Assembly (NCBI GenBank): GCA_964508135.1
Contig: CAZDSU010000025.1
Span: 19,606-83,605 of the forward strand
Origin: UBA6168 sp964508135
Lineage (GTDB): Bacteria; Bacteroidota; Bacteroidia; Chitinophagales; Saprospiraceae
DNA: 64,000 nt
Reading direction: 5' to 3'
The notes under the pieces were generated by a model that saw only the letters and a list, made by a program, of their open reading frames with translations, was not told the DNA's origin and made no database searches. The translations under genes were made by a program, and so were the position numbers. Of the stretch, positions 8,177-16,810 are shown one piece after another. The number at the start of each line of letters is the position of its first letter. The stretch's first letter is position 1.

Positions 8177-11100
8177 TTATTCATGTTTAGCATCCGTCAA
8201 TCCCATAAGTAGTTGGGTTAAGCCTACTTTGGCGATGCGGTTGCGCAGCAGATGCTCCGACATGAAGGAAAATGGCAAAAACTTGAAACTGCCCTTGTAA
8301 TCCTTGCGGATTTCATCCGGGTAGCCGCCACCGCTGTCCACCACCGTAAAAGGGATAACATCCTTGATTTCCCGCAAGAACTCGAAACCGGGGTGGATTT
8401 TTTGCGCCGACTCCTGAATATGTTTTAAAATAGTGCGGTGTATCACCAACATATGATAGTGGCCATAGTCCTTTTCGTAACGGCTTCCATCTTTGCGAGA
8501 TAAATTTGATGAAATGCGAATTTTCCCGGGTTTTCCCGAAGCGCCGGTTTCAATGTGCAAGGTAAGCTGTGGAGCGTTTTCACGGAGCGACATTTTGTCA
8601 TTGAGCGGGCAAGGACGGGCGTCGTTGATTTGATAGTGAGTGGCAATATGCACGCCACCCGCCCAGGCAAGTTCAAAAACCTTGTCGTTGAGCGGCTTGC
8701 CCTCCGGGGAAGTTTTTTGGAATGTCGGGTCGGCGTCGCTCAAATGTCTCCCTTCCATGTCAGCGTCGAGGTCGGCGCGTTCTGCCACACGCTCGTCCAT
8801 CACGAGTATCCGCATCAGCGCCGCTTCTGTCATCGAATAGGGCAACACTTCCAGCGTATTTTCATCGGGATAGAGCAGGCGGGGAAAATCAGCAGAATTT
8901 TTGTCAAAAATGGTATAGCTGTCGTTTTCTACAAAATCCGCCTTGCCTTCCATATTGCGGAGCAGGCGACCGTGGTGATCAAAAATCAGGTTGACAGAAC
9001 CTTCCCGATACTGAAAAACATCTTGTCCTGGCGTATAAACATGCAATTGCAGCAAACCGCCGAAAGGTCGCTTTGCGGCATCCTCCCATTTAGCATGTTT
9101 ATGTTCCAGATAGAGGTGCAGTTGGAGCGGCAGCAGGTTTTCCTTTTTCAGTTCCGGGTAAAAAAGCATGAGCCATTGCTTCCAGCAAAAACGGCGAAAT
9201 TCACTTGGGCTTTCGCATTGAATTTCGTTCTCAAATATTACCAATCGGCGTTGTTTTGCCAATCGGCGCCAGTATTTGCCCTCACAATCCTCGCAGGGGT
9301 TTTCTTTTACGATGATGCGGAATGGCAAACGGCCGAGCAATTTCTCATACTTTTCCGCATCGTCGCCCAATGCCTCGTCTAACAGTTCGGCATCCAACAC
9401 TGCCATGCGGCACGATTGCTTGCCCATTTGGCGGTACATCTCCTCTACATTAGAAACAAATGTGATACCCTGTGCCAGCCAGTCTTGCCTCGCTGTGCGG
9501 GTATTTACATTGCGGGTCAAACAAATGATGCGTTTGGCTTTTAACAGGTAAAAGGAATAGGCAAAACGACATTTATCGCCTTGCTCTTCCAATTTTTCAA
9601 TCCTGAAAAATTTGGTTTGGGGCTTGGCTTCCGAATAATCGAAATCGAAGGAGCCGGCCAGCACGGAAGCCGATACCACCATGTCCGCAATGCCCAATCC
9701 CGTCGTTCTTGGTTCGCCCGTCTGCGCAGTGATGAGCGGGTCGTTGACGTATTTTTCTAGTTTCCTGAACTGTTCATTGGTGAGCCAGCTAAAATTGCCG
9801 GTGGACAAGGTAACTTTCCAGGCGTCATGCTCGCTTTTGAACCGCCCTTCGGTGAGGTCCCTTTCTTCGAGCGGTGAAAGACGGATTTCTACGACTAAAT
9901 TTTGGTCTTTCAAGGCTTCCTTGTTGTGCTTGGCGCTGTTGCGGATGAAGTTTTCGAGCAATGAATAGAAAGCATGCTTGCCCAATACGCCGGGCAGGGC
10001 GACCTCAACATCTCCTGCGTCGCCTTCTTTGACATAACTGTTTGTATGAATGTTACGGGCAATAATCTTTTTGGTGTGGAAGAAGGACTCTAAATGTCTG
10101 GTATTGATTAAGCGCAAGGTTGTTTCATCACCGAACCCAAACCCTTTCGCAATAAGCGGCAGTCGGTAAGGCAGGCGCAGCGGCTCGCCATCGGGCTTAA
10201 CCTCCGGTACATTGGGATAACCGGCTTGATAAGTGGCTTGTAGTAACTTCTCTGCGTTTTTGTCTAAATAGGTATCGTAACGGGTAATCAGTTCCCTGTC
10301 ATCCACAAAAACCCGGATTTGCAGTCGGTTGTCATCATCGGGCGTGGGAAAGCCGATACCCTCGGCAGCGGCGATGTTGTCGGTGAGCAGAAAATTTTCC
10401 ACAAAGGGCATGACCACTTCGCCGTAAAATTTGGCATAGTTGCCCGCAGGCATGGTACTTTCTGATACGTCGGCGAGGTATTCGTTGCGCTGCACAACGT
10501 AGCGGTCGAGTACGGATTTCAAGGCAGAGGCGTAGCGGTGGGCATTGAGTTCTTCCGTCACCGAATCGAATTGCTGCTTCTGATAATTGAGTTTGGCGAG
10601 GATTTTTCCCAAATCGGCGTTGTGCATGACGTGAGAGCCGATGTTGTGGGAGAAGTTGCGAGACATAACTGAGGAAATTACATTTGTCTTCAGCGAAGTA
10701 ATAAAATTATATTCAATTTCAACAATTGGAATCAAACTAACCAATCTACTGACTACTATCTGAATTTCATTAATCAAATCTTCCTCAATGTGGCATGAAG
10801 TGTTTATTGCAAAGACTCCACCTACTTTTTTTATTGACGAACCAGTATTAAGCGGTGCAAATGAAACTTGTTTAACCCTACCTGATGATAAAATATTTGT
10901 AATACTTACTTGGTGTGAACCCTCTAAATCAGGCAAAAAATTAGAGATGTACAAGCCCTTGCACAACGCGTTTTCGCCAAAATAACTTAGCCACTTTCTA
11001 AAGTCATTTATGTCTTCGTCGTCTCTAAAACAGATAACATCGGCTATTGCGTTTTCGACCATAACCTCCGAAAAGGAAAATTTCTTTAGTTGTGTCGGCA

Positions 11101-11329
11101 AGGCATGAAATAATGATTCCGGAACGCCACCTTCAATTGTAAAGACAGGAAATAGTTTTTTATGAAAATGTGACCAAAGGACTATGTTCACAAAATAATG
11201 CGTGTCGCCTCCTAGTTTAAAAAACAAAAAATATTCAATATGTTTTCTAATCTCTCTGTCAAAATATTCAATAATTTCGACAGTGTGCCCTTTGGACATG
11301 AGAATATTTAGTAATTCTATGTTATTCAT
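8177..11329 (-). CDS. Large atypical histidine-kinase-like ATPase
   Basis: The 1050-residue protein has an unrecognised input region (1-~220), a helical dimerisation-like segment beginning SHNIGSHVMHN (227-237, candidate phospho-accepting His), and an HATPase_c fold with N-box LLENFIRNSAKHN (457-469) and G-box TTGLGIADM (542-550). A receiver-like stretch follows (~598-700; RIICLTRN, then MAVLDAELLDEA), then ~330 residues of unknown type ending with VVDSGGGYPDEI and LPFSFMSEHLLRN. No transmembrane segment is visible, so it is probably cytoplasmic. It starts 2 bases after the IMDH-like stop. Codons for residues 1-~224 are AT-rich and the rest GC-rich; the switch falls at the candidate His helix. 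Confidence 0.75.
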   Translation of the reverse strand: MNNIELLNILMSKGHTVEIIEYFDREIRKHIEYFLFFKLGGDTHYFVNIVLWSHFHKKLFPVFTIEGGVPESLFHALPTQLKKFSFSEVMVENAIADVICFRDDEDINDFRKWLSYFGENALCKGLYISNFLPDLEGSHQVSITNILSSGRVKQVSFAPLNTGSSIKKVGGVFAINTSCHIEEDLINEIQIVVSRLVSLIPIVEIEYNFITSLKTNVISSVMSRNFSHNIGSHVMHNADLGKILAKLNYQKQQFDSVTEELNAHRYASALKSVLDRYVVQRNEYLADVSESTMPAGNYAKFYGEVVMPFVENFLLTDNIAAAEGIGFPTPDDDNRLQIRVFVDDRELITRYDTYLDKNAEKLLQATYQAGYPNVPEVKPDGEPLRLPYRLPLIAKGFGFGDETTLRLINTRHLESFFHTKKIIARNIHTNSYVKEGDAGDVEVALPGVLGKHAFYSLLENFIRNSAKHNKEALKDQNLVVEIRLSPLEERDLTEGRFKSEHDAWKVTLSTGNFSWLTNEQFRKLEKYVNDPLITAQTGEPRTTGLGIADMVVSASVLAGSFDFDYSEAKPQTKFFRIEKLEEQGDKCRFAYSFYLLKAKRIICLTRNVNTRTARQDWLAQGITFVSNVEEMYRQMGKQSCRMAVLDAELLDEALGDDAEKYEKLLGRLPFRIIVKENPCEDCEGKYWRRLAKQRRLVIFENEIQCESPSEFRRFCWKQWLMLFYPELKKENLLPLQLHLYLEHKHAKWEDAAKRPFGGLLQLHVYTPGQDVFQYREGSVNLIFDHHGRLLRNMEGKADFVENDSYTIFDKNSADFPRLLYPDENTLEVLPYSMTEAALMRILVMDERVAERADLDADMEGRHLSDADPTFQKTSPEGKPLNDKVFELAWAGGVHIATHYQINDARPCPLNDKMSLRENAPQLTLHIETGASGKPGKIRISSNLSRKDGSRYEKDYGHYHMLVIHRTILKHIQESAQKIHPGFEFLREIKDVIPFTVVDSGGGYPDEIRKDYKGSFKFLPFSFMSEHLLRNRIAKVGLTQLLMGLTDAKHE

Positions 11330-11331
11330 GT

Positions 11332-12384
11332 TTAAGCATAAGAAGTTTCATGGGTAAACCTCTTCATAAATTCAAAAATCACATTATCAGTTGTCAAATC
11401 TCCTCCCATGTCGGGAGTGCAAAGGCTGCAATCAACCATTTCAGATATTATTTTTTTAGTTAAGACTTCAATATCTGAGCACTCAAATTCATTTGAATAA
11501 ATTGAAGCTGCGGCATTTATCATTGAAAACGGGTTTAATTTGCCCGTGCCAACTAAATCATCAACAGAGCCATGTACGGTTTGATACTCGACCATTCCCT
11601 CATATTCATTGCTCAGAAAATGATTCTTTGTGCTAGATGTGTACTTACTTCCAATGCCTAAATGAAGAATAATCATTTCATGTAGGACATCACCGATTTC
11701 ATTTCCGGTAACAATCATTAAATCATTTTCGGGGTTCTTGAGGTACGAAAAAAGTTTATCGATTCCTGTGTCGGGTTGATAAACCTTGCTTTCAGCTATT
11801 CCTTCTTTTATCCAGTTCTGAATTAAATTCCCAAAAAGATGATGTTTATACAAGAACCATATTTCGGAATTTTTTAGAATTTTTTTTTCGGGAAAGTTAT
11901 TAATAAAATCAATCAATAAATCAAAATCTGACTTAGTAAAAATCGTCTCTGCTGTTATTTCTGATTTGTTTGATGAGAATCCGCCTGAAGAATAGTAACC
12001 CTGCATCATGTCTCTGACTAGTATTAACTTTTTGTCATTGATTCCAATGGGAATAACTTTGGCTGCTTTCACATAATTTCTCGCTAAATATAATGATGCT
12101 GCATTTATTGCGGTTCTAAAAACCACTTTGCAATCTTGTTTCTTAAAAAATGAATAAGCCTCTATCAAATTTTTAAAGTCGCTCTCCGTAACTTCATTAA
12201 CGGCGTCGTCGCTAAGGCTAGACAATTCCCAAAATGTACGAAATATGTGTTTATCGTAATAGATGATATCAACTGAATCTTCAACCATTCTATCAAATAC
12301 GCTACATATTTTGCCAAAATTAAGAGACAACTCCTTCCCAGTGCCACCCCCAATGATTACTCCGATTTTCTTATTTTGTCTCAT
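11332..12384 (-). CDS. Isocitrate/isopropylmalate dehydrogenase-family protein in a signalling operon
   Basis: The 350-residue product keeps the family layout: N-terminal IGVIIGGGTGKEL in place of GDGIGPEV, LVRDMMQGYYSSGG in place of the REL-GGIYFG loop with its Tyr, YKHHLFGNLI with the Lys of the KANVL motif, IVTGNEIGDVLHEM in place of VTENLFGDILSDE, EYQTVHGSVDDLVGTGKLNP and TPDMGGDLTTDNV. Length is typical (about 350). The conserved residues suggest NAD(P)-dependent binding of a 2-hydroxy acid, but divergence is high and activity is not certain. It overlaps livK by ATGA (12381-12384). There are no leucine or TCA genes nearby, so a sensing or signal-processing role is inferred. Confidence 0.7.
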   Translation of the reverse strand: MRQNKKIGVIIGGGTGKELSLNFGKICSVFDRMVEDSVDIIYYDKHIFRTFWELSSLSDDAVNEVTESDFKNLIEAYSFFKKQDCKVVFRTAINAASLYLARNYVKAAKVIPIGINDKKLILVRDMMQGYYSSGGFSSNKSEITAETIFTKSDFDLLIDFINNFPEKKILKNSEIWFLYKHHLFGNLIQNWIKEGIAESKVYQPDTGIDKLFSYLKNPENDLMIVTGNEIGDVLHEMIILHLGIGSKYTSSTKNHFLSNEYEGMVEYQTVHGSVDDLVGTGKLNPFSMINAAASIYSNEFECSDIEVLTKKIISEMVDCSLCTPDMGGDLTTDNVIFEFMKRFTHETSYA

Positions 12385-13484
12385 TGTGTAATAAATATTA
12401 TTTTACCGTTAGTAATTTTTTTTACTGCAAACTCAAGGTTTGATTCACCATTGGCTTCAATTTTTATTTTACCCATAGCCCCATTGTAGTCACCTAAATC
12501 TATTAGGCTTTCTGAGAACACTTTCTGTAGAGGAGGTTCTATCCCTATCGCAGCAACCGCCATTTTGATAATATCATAGGAGTATCCAGAGTAACTGGTG
12601 GGTTCCTTAGAATATTTATTATTAAACTTTTCGATAAAGCCCGAATTCATCTTACCGTCAACAAAAACCACTCCTTCTGAAGCACTTCCACAAACTCTGA
12701 GAGTGTTTGGCAAACCCATCGTCATGTCCGCTGTAATTGTTGATTTGACATTTGCTTCTCTTAGTTGCTTAACGATTGAAGCATACGCAGGTCCATAGCC
12801 ACTCAAATATATCACGTCAGGTGTAGAAGGTAGGCTTCTTAGTTTTAATAGTAGGGTTTTAAAGTCTGTTTGTTGCATTTCGTAAGGTTCGTTCATTAAA
12901 AGAGTGCCTCCGTATTTAGAGAATTCATTCTTGTAAACTTCTAAGCTCGCCCGCCCAAAATCATCGTTTAAATAAATGACTGCAGAAGTTTTAGCTTTTA
13001 AATTTTCTGCATTGTATTTAGCCATAACTCCTGCCATTCCATTGGCTTCTGGATAAATTCGAATTATGTTTTTTCCATTAGTTACGTTGGGAATCGCTAC
13101 TGCTGTTAAAACTAATTGTTTTTTATTCTCAATTGCAATAGGTGCAATTGCTTTTGCAACAGAACTTAGAGCAACAATGGTAAACAAGGGGTCATCAGTG
13201 GCAATAATTTTTTGGTAAGAAGCGACACCCTCCTTTGGTTGGGTTTTGCTGTCTTCGTACTTAACGAAAAATTTAGTCTTAGAGCTATTATTAACTTCTA
13301 CAATTGCCAAATCTATACCTTCTTTTATGTATTGAGCGAACTCAGACCCTGCCCCCGTCAGCGGTAAAATCGCCCCAATCTTTATCACGTTCTCCTCCTC
13401 TTTTTTTTCCTGCCCGGCGAATTTAATCACCAAAAAAGCTCCAACGACCAGCACCAAAATTCCAACAATCCATTGCTTTTTCAT
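12381..13484 (-). CDS. LivK-type periplasmic-binding protein, membrane-anchored
   Basis: A type I periplasmic binding protein (Peripla_BP_6 group, 367 residues). It starts with an uncleaved-looking anchor (residues 5-25: WIVGILVLVVGAFLVI) without a lipobox Cys, then KIGAILPLTGAGSEFAQ and two Rossmann-like lobes (for example SAVIYLNDDFGR and PDVIYLSGYG). It would capture an amino-acid-like or other small ligand for the LivHMGF importer. It overlaps both neighbours by 4 bases. The first ~45 codons are GC-rich like the importer genes; the rest is AT-rich like the IMDH-like gene, which points to a recombination breakpoint near 13340. Confidence 0.85.
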   Translation of the reverse strand: MKKQWIVGILVLVVGAFLVIKFAGQEKKEEENVIKIGAILPLTGAGSEFAQYIKEGIDLAIVEVNNSSKTKFFVKYEDSKTQPKEGVASYQKIIATDDPLFTIVALSSVAKAIAPIAIENKKQLVLTAVAIPNVTNGKNIIRIYPEANGMAGVMAKYNAENLKAKTSAVIYLNDDFGRASLEVYKNEFSKYGGTLLMNEPYEMQQTDFKTLLLKLRSLPSTPDVIYLSGYGPAYASIVKQLREANVKSTITADMTMGLPNTLRVCGSASEGVVFVDGKMNSGFIEKFNNKYSKEPTSYSGYSYDIIKMAVAAIGIEPPLQKVFSESLIDLGDYNGAMGKIKIEANGESNLEFAVKKITNGKIIFITQ

Positions 13485-14191
13485 AATACAAAATTTTTAG
13501 ATTTTAATGTCAACCGCCCCTCCAGCATCTGCCAGAAAGAGCGGCAAAGTTGATGAATCCTTTCAGGTTCATGGGCAACAATCACCAGGGTCACTCCTTC
13601 CTGGTTTTTCTGCCGCAGCCATTCCACCGTAAAATCGGCGGTCGGTGTGTCCAAGCCTGCGAAGGGTTCATCTAAGAGCCAGCAGCAGTTGCCGTGCGCC
13701 AAAAGTACTGCCAAAGATAACAATTGCCGCTGCCCACCAGAAAGGTTTCCGCCTTTGCGCTTTCGCAAACCTGGCAGTCCTCTTGGCTCGAACTCGGCAT
13801 AGACAGCATCGAGACGCTGTTTTTTTTCAGGGCTACGGTTTTTGTCAAGGGCAAGCAGCAAATGTTCCTCGACGGTCAAAGAAGGAAACACAAGGCTGCT
13901 TTGCCACAAGGTGCTGATGCCTAACTGCCAGACAGTACCAATGGCTTTCTCCCAACCAAGAACCAGTTCGTACGGCTCGGCGTCCCGCAGGTTTCGGGAT
14001 GCGAAAGTGATTTTGCCGGAGTTTTCCCGAATTTTCCGGCACACGGTTTTCAGCAGGGTGCTTTTCCCGGAGCCGTTTTGCCCGGTGATGCCAACCGAGT
14101 CACCTGGCATCACCTGTAAATTAATGTCCAGTAGAACAGGCGTGTCGCCGTAGCTGACGTGCAGGTTTTCTATGTTCAGAAGCGGGGTCAT
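13481..14191 (-). CDS. livF: LivF-type ABC transporter ATPase
   Basis: A 236-residue ABC ATPase with Walker A GQNGSGKST, signature LSGGQRQ and Walker B CWLLDEP, closest in layout to the LivF/UrtE branch of hydrophobic amino acid importers. It should energise the LivHM channel from the cytoplasm as a heterodimer with the next gene. It overlaps livG and livK by 4 bases each, so the group is one translationally coupled unit. Substrate cannot be told from sequence. Confidence 0.85.
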   Translation of the reverse strand: MTPLLNIENLHVSYGDTPVLLDINLQVMPGDSVGITGQNGSGKSTLLKTVCRKIRENSGKITFASRNLRDAEPYELVLGWEKAIGTVWQLGISTLWQSSLVFPSLTVEEHLLLALDKNRSPEKKQRLDAVYAEFEPRGLPGLRKRKGGNLSGGQRQLLSLAVLLAHGNCCWLLDEPFAGLDTPTADFTVEWLRQKNQEGVTLVIVAHEPERIHQLCRSFWQMLEGRLTLKSKNFVL

Positions 14192-14916
14192 GTGCTGGCA
14201 AGGAATTGGTTTACGGAAGTTTCAGCGAGGCAGCCCTGTTCCATGCACAAAACCCGGTGGCTCAGGGCGGTCACTTCGGTTATGTGGTGCTCGACGATGA
14301 GCAGGGTTTTGCCGCTTGCCGTCACCGAGCGGAGTTTGTCACTGATATGTTCAATCATGACATGGTTGACGTTGGCAAAGGGTTCATCCAAAAGCAGGAG
14401 TTTGGGGTCGTTGATAAGCAGCATGGCTAAATAGAGCAGTTTTTGCTGACCGCCGGAGAGGGTTCCGGCTTTTTCGGATGCTTTGTCCGCCATACCAATG
14501 AATTCAAGTGAATCGAAGGCTTTTTGGCGGGTTTCGGTTTCGAATAAATGGCTATTGCGGACATTGAGCAAGCTTCCCACAAGTGTTTCTCCGGGATGCC
14601 CGTGCCTTGACACGATGAGATTGTCCAGGCAGTTTTCATTGCGGAACAGTCGAGGGCGCTGGAAGCAGAGGGCGATGCCTCCTTTTGCTCGTGCCCGGAA
14701 AGAGCGCTTGGTCACATCCTCCCCTTCAAACAAAATGCTGCCAGAATCGGGTCTCTCTAAGCCTGCAATCAAATTGAGAAGGGTACTCTTGCCTGCACCG
14801 TTGCCGCCGAGCAGGGCAATGATTTCTCCCCGGCGAAGTGAGAACGACACATCCTGCACAGCCTCGACGCCGGAGAAATGCTTGGAAAGATGTGATATTT
14901 GAAGAAGATTGTCCAT
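14188..14916 (-). CDS. livG: LivG-type ABC transporter ATPase
   Basis: A 242-residue ABC ATPase: Walker A GGNGAGKST, signature LSGGQQK, Walker B LLLLDEP and switch His in LLIVEHHITEV. Order and length match the LivG/UrtD half of branched-chain amino acid-type importers. It starts 3 bases after the LivM stop and overlaps livF by ATGA. Confidence 0.85.
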   Translation of the reverse strand: MDNLLQISHLSKHFSGVEAVQDVSFSLRRGEIIALLGGNGAGKSTLLNLIAGLERPDSGSILFEGEDVTKRSFRARAKGGIALCFQRPRLFRNENCLDNLIVSRHGHPGETLVGSLLNVRNSHLFETETRQKAFDSLEFIGMADKASEKAGTLSGGQQKLLYLAMLLINDPKLLLLDEPFANVNHVMIEHISDKLRSVTASGKTLLIVEHHITEVTALSHRVLCMEQGCLAETSVNQFLAST

Positions 14917-14919
14917 GTC

Positions 14920-15789
14920 TTACCTGATTTGAAATACCCCGAAAAAACCATTTGGTCTGAACCGTACTACGGCAATCAGCAACAAACCGAAAATTATGAG
15001 GCGCAGGTTTGCCGCCATACTGTCTGGCAAATGCATAGCTTTCAGCACTTCAGGGACAAGTATGTAAAAAACCGCCCCTGCCACGGGTCCCGCCAAATTG
15101 CCGCTGCCGCCAATCATAAGGATGCTCAAAACCAAAATAGACTCGTCGAGCGTGAAAGAAGTCGGGTCAATATAGGTAACGTAGGTCGCATACAGCACAC
15201 CAGCCACAGCCGAAAGCGCTGCTCCGATGACGGAAGCGAGGGTTTTGTAGCGTTCCGGGTCTTTGCCGAGAGAGGTAACCGCTATTGCGTCGTCCCGCAC
15301 ACAGCGCATCATCCGGCAGACAGGCGTTTTCTGAAACCAAAAGCTGAAAGCCAGCACTGCCGCCAGCAAAATGCCGCCCAACAGGAAAAATTCCGGCACT
15401 TCGTTCACTTGCCAACCCACCACGGTTGGATTTGGTATCCCCGTAATTCCGTAGGGACCCCGCGTGACCCACTCCCAATTGTACGCCGCCGAAAAAAAGA
15501 TAACCTGCACTGCCAAAGTCGCCAATGCGAAGTACAAATCCCGCAACCGGCGAGCCAGCAGGATGACTAACCAGCCTGACAGCCCGGCGAACAACATGGC
15601 GACGGGCAATATCACTAGGAAAGGCAACTTCCAATGCACTCCGAGCAAGGCTGCCACGTAAGCCCCCAAGCCATAGTACATCGCCTGGCACAGCGAAAGC
15701 ATCCCGGCGTAGCCCAGCACATAGTTTAAAGCTACTGCCAAAAGGATATAAATTTCGAGCATGATGCCGAGGTGCAAAAAGTAGTTCAT
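14920..15789 (-). CDS. livM: LivM-type ABC permease
   Basis: A 289-residue, very hydrophobic protein with the BPD_transp_2 pattern: LNYVLGYAGMLSLCQAMYYGLGAY near the start and the IGGSGNLAGPVAGAV signature near residues 220-235. It forms the inner-membrane channel with LivH. It overlaps livH by 4 bases. The family is best known for Leu/Ile/Val, urea or other amide uptake. Confidence 0.85.
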   Translation of the reverse strand: MNYFLHLGIMLEIYILLAVALNYVLGYAGMLSLCQAMYYGLGAYVAALLGVHWKLPFLVILPVAMLFAGLSGWLVILLARRLRDLYFALATLAVQVIFFSAAYNWEWVTRGPYGITGIPNPTVVGWQVNEVPEFFLLGGILLAAVLAFSFWFQKTPVCRMMRCVRDDAIAVTSLGKDPERYKTLASVIGAALSAVAGVLYATYVTYIDPTSFTLDESILVLSILMIGGSGNLAGPVAGAVFYILVPEVLKAMHLPDSMAANLRLIIFGLLLIAVVRFRPNGFFGVFQIR

Positions 15790-16676
15790 TTGTCTTTTCG
15801 GAGTTGGTACGACAATACGCCTTCAGTGCGCCAGAGCATCACTAAAAGCAGGAACAAAAAAGTCAGTCCCTCACGCCATTGGGCGGAGAGAAACCACTCT
15901 GTAAGGTTTTGCAACAGGGTGAGGACAAGGGCGACCAGGACTGTTTCCCTTACGCCAATACTCCCCGTCAACACCGCCACCACCGCAGCCGAGAGGGTGA
16001 CATCCAAACCGGAGTATGGCTCGACTCCGATGTCGTGCGCCCGCAACACACCGGCAACGAAGACCAGCAGCGAGCCGCCGACTACCGTCCAGGTGCGAAT
16101 GCGCCGGACGTTTATCCCGGACACTTCTGCCAAGTCATAATTGTCTGCAACAGCTTTGAAGTTCAGTAAAAGAGTACTTCGGTTGAGCATCCAATGAAAC
16201 CCTGCCAAGACCAGTGCGGCAACGGCAAACTGAATGATTTGCAGGTTGGTGACGATTAATCCGGGCAGCAGCTCAAGCGGCTCTATTTTCCAAGTGCCAG
16301 GAACTATTTTAACCTCGTTGCCAAAGAATATGGCAATGAGATTTATCAAAATAGCATTGGCGCCGAGCGAGCCAACCAAAGTAAGCGCCTCATTGCCGCG
16401 TTTGGCATGTATGGGCAGGTAAACAGCTTTTTCTATCAACCAGCCAAGCGAACAGGCAATGCCAGCGGAAAAGATGAGTGAAATGATGTGCCCAAAAGGA
16501 GAAGTACCAAATTTTTCAAGCGCAAAAATGTAGGCATAAACACCACAAGCATACACGCCCGCCTGCGCCAGGTGGAAGGCATGGGTTATCCGAAAAATGA
16601 GGCTGAACCCATAGGCAGACAAAGCCAAAAGGCTACCACCAATGATGCTGTTGATTGCTATTTGTAGGTATGCCAT
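15786..16676 (-). CDS. livH: LivH-type ABC permease, first gene of the operon
   Basis: I chose the ATG at 16676 (MAYLQIAINSIIGGSLLALS), which gives the usual N-terminus; an ATG at 16727 would add 17 non-conserved residues. The protein is hydrophobic throughout and has the LivH-type central and C-terminal pattern (VGSLGANAILINLIA, then SAAVVAVLTGSIG). It opens an eight-gene operon that reads livHMGFK, IMDH-like, kinase-like, receiver protein. No clear promoter could be picked in the 134-base divergent spacer. Confidence 0.85.
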   Translation of the reverse strand: MAYLQIAINSIIGGSLLALSAYGFSLIFRITHAFHLAQAGVYACGVYAYIFALEKFGTSPFGHIISLIFSAGIACSLGWLIEKAVYLPIHAKRGNEALTLVGSLGANAILINLIAIFFGNEVKIVPGTWKIEPLELLPGLIVTNLQIIQFAVAALVLAGFHWMLNRSTLLLNFKAVADNYDLAEVSGINVRRIRTWTVVGGSLLVFVAGVLRAHDIGVEPYSGLDVTLSAAVVAVLTGSIGVRETVLVALVLTLLQNLTEWFLSAQWREGLTFLFLLLVMLWRTEGVLSYQLRKDK

Positions 16677-16810
16677 ATCTCTCAAAAGTGATATTGTGAA
16701 AGTTTTCCGGGGTTTTCCGAAAGGCAAACTTCCGTCTTTTCACCAGAAAAATTCGGGAAAACTCAGGCTGTAGGATATTGCCACAGTTTTTCACTAAAAA
16801 AATTTCACTT
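16677..16810. promoter_or_regulatory. Divergent spacer with inverted GTTTTCC motifs
   Basis: The region between livH (minus) and the secreted-protein gene (plus) must carry both promoters. It holds GTTTTCCGGGGTTTTCC (16702-16718) and, inverted, GAAAAATTCGGGAAAAC (16746-16762), which form an imperfect inverted repeat and could be an operator. Related words occur at 5272, 8521 and 14021, so it may instead be a dispersed repeat. Confidence 0.35.
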
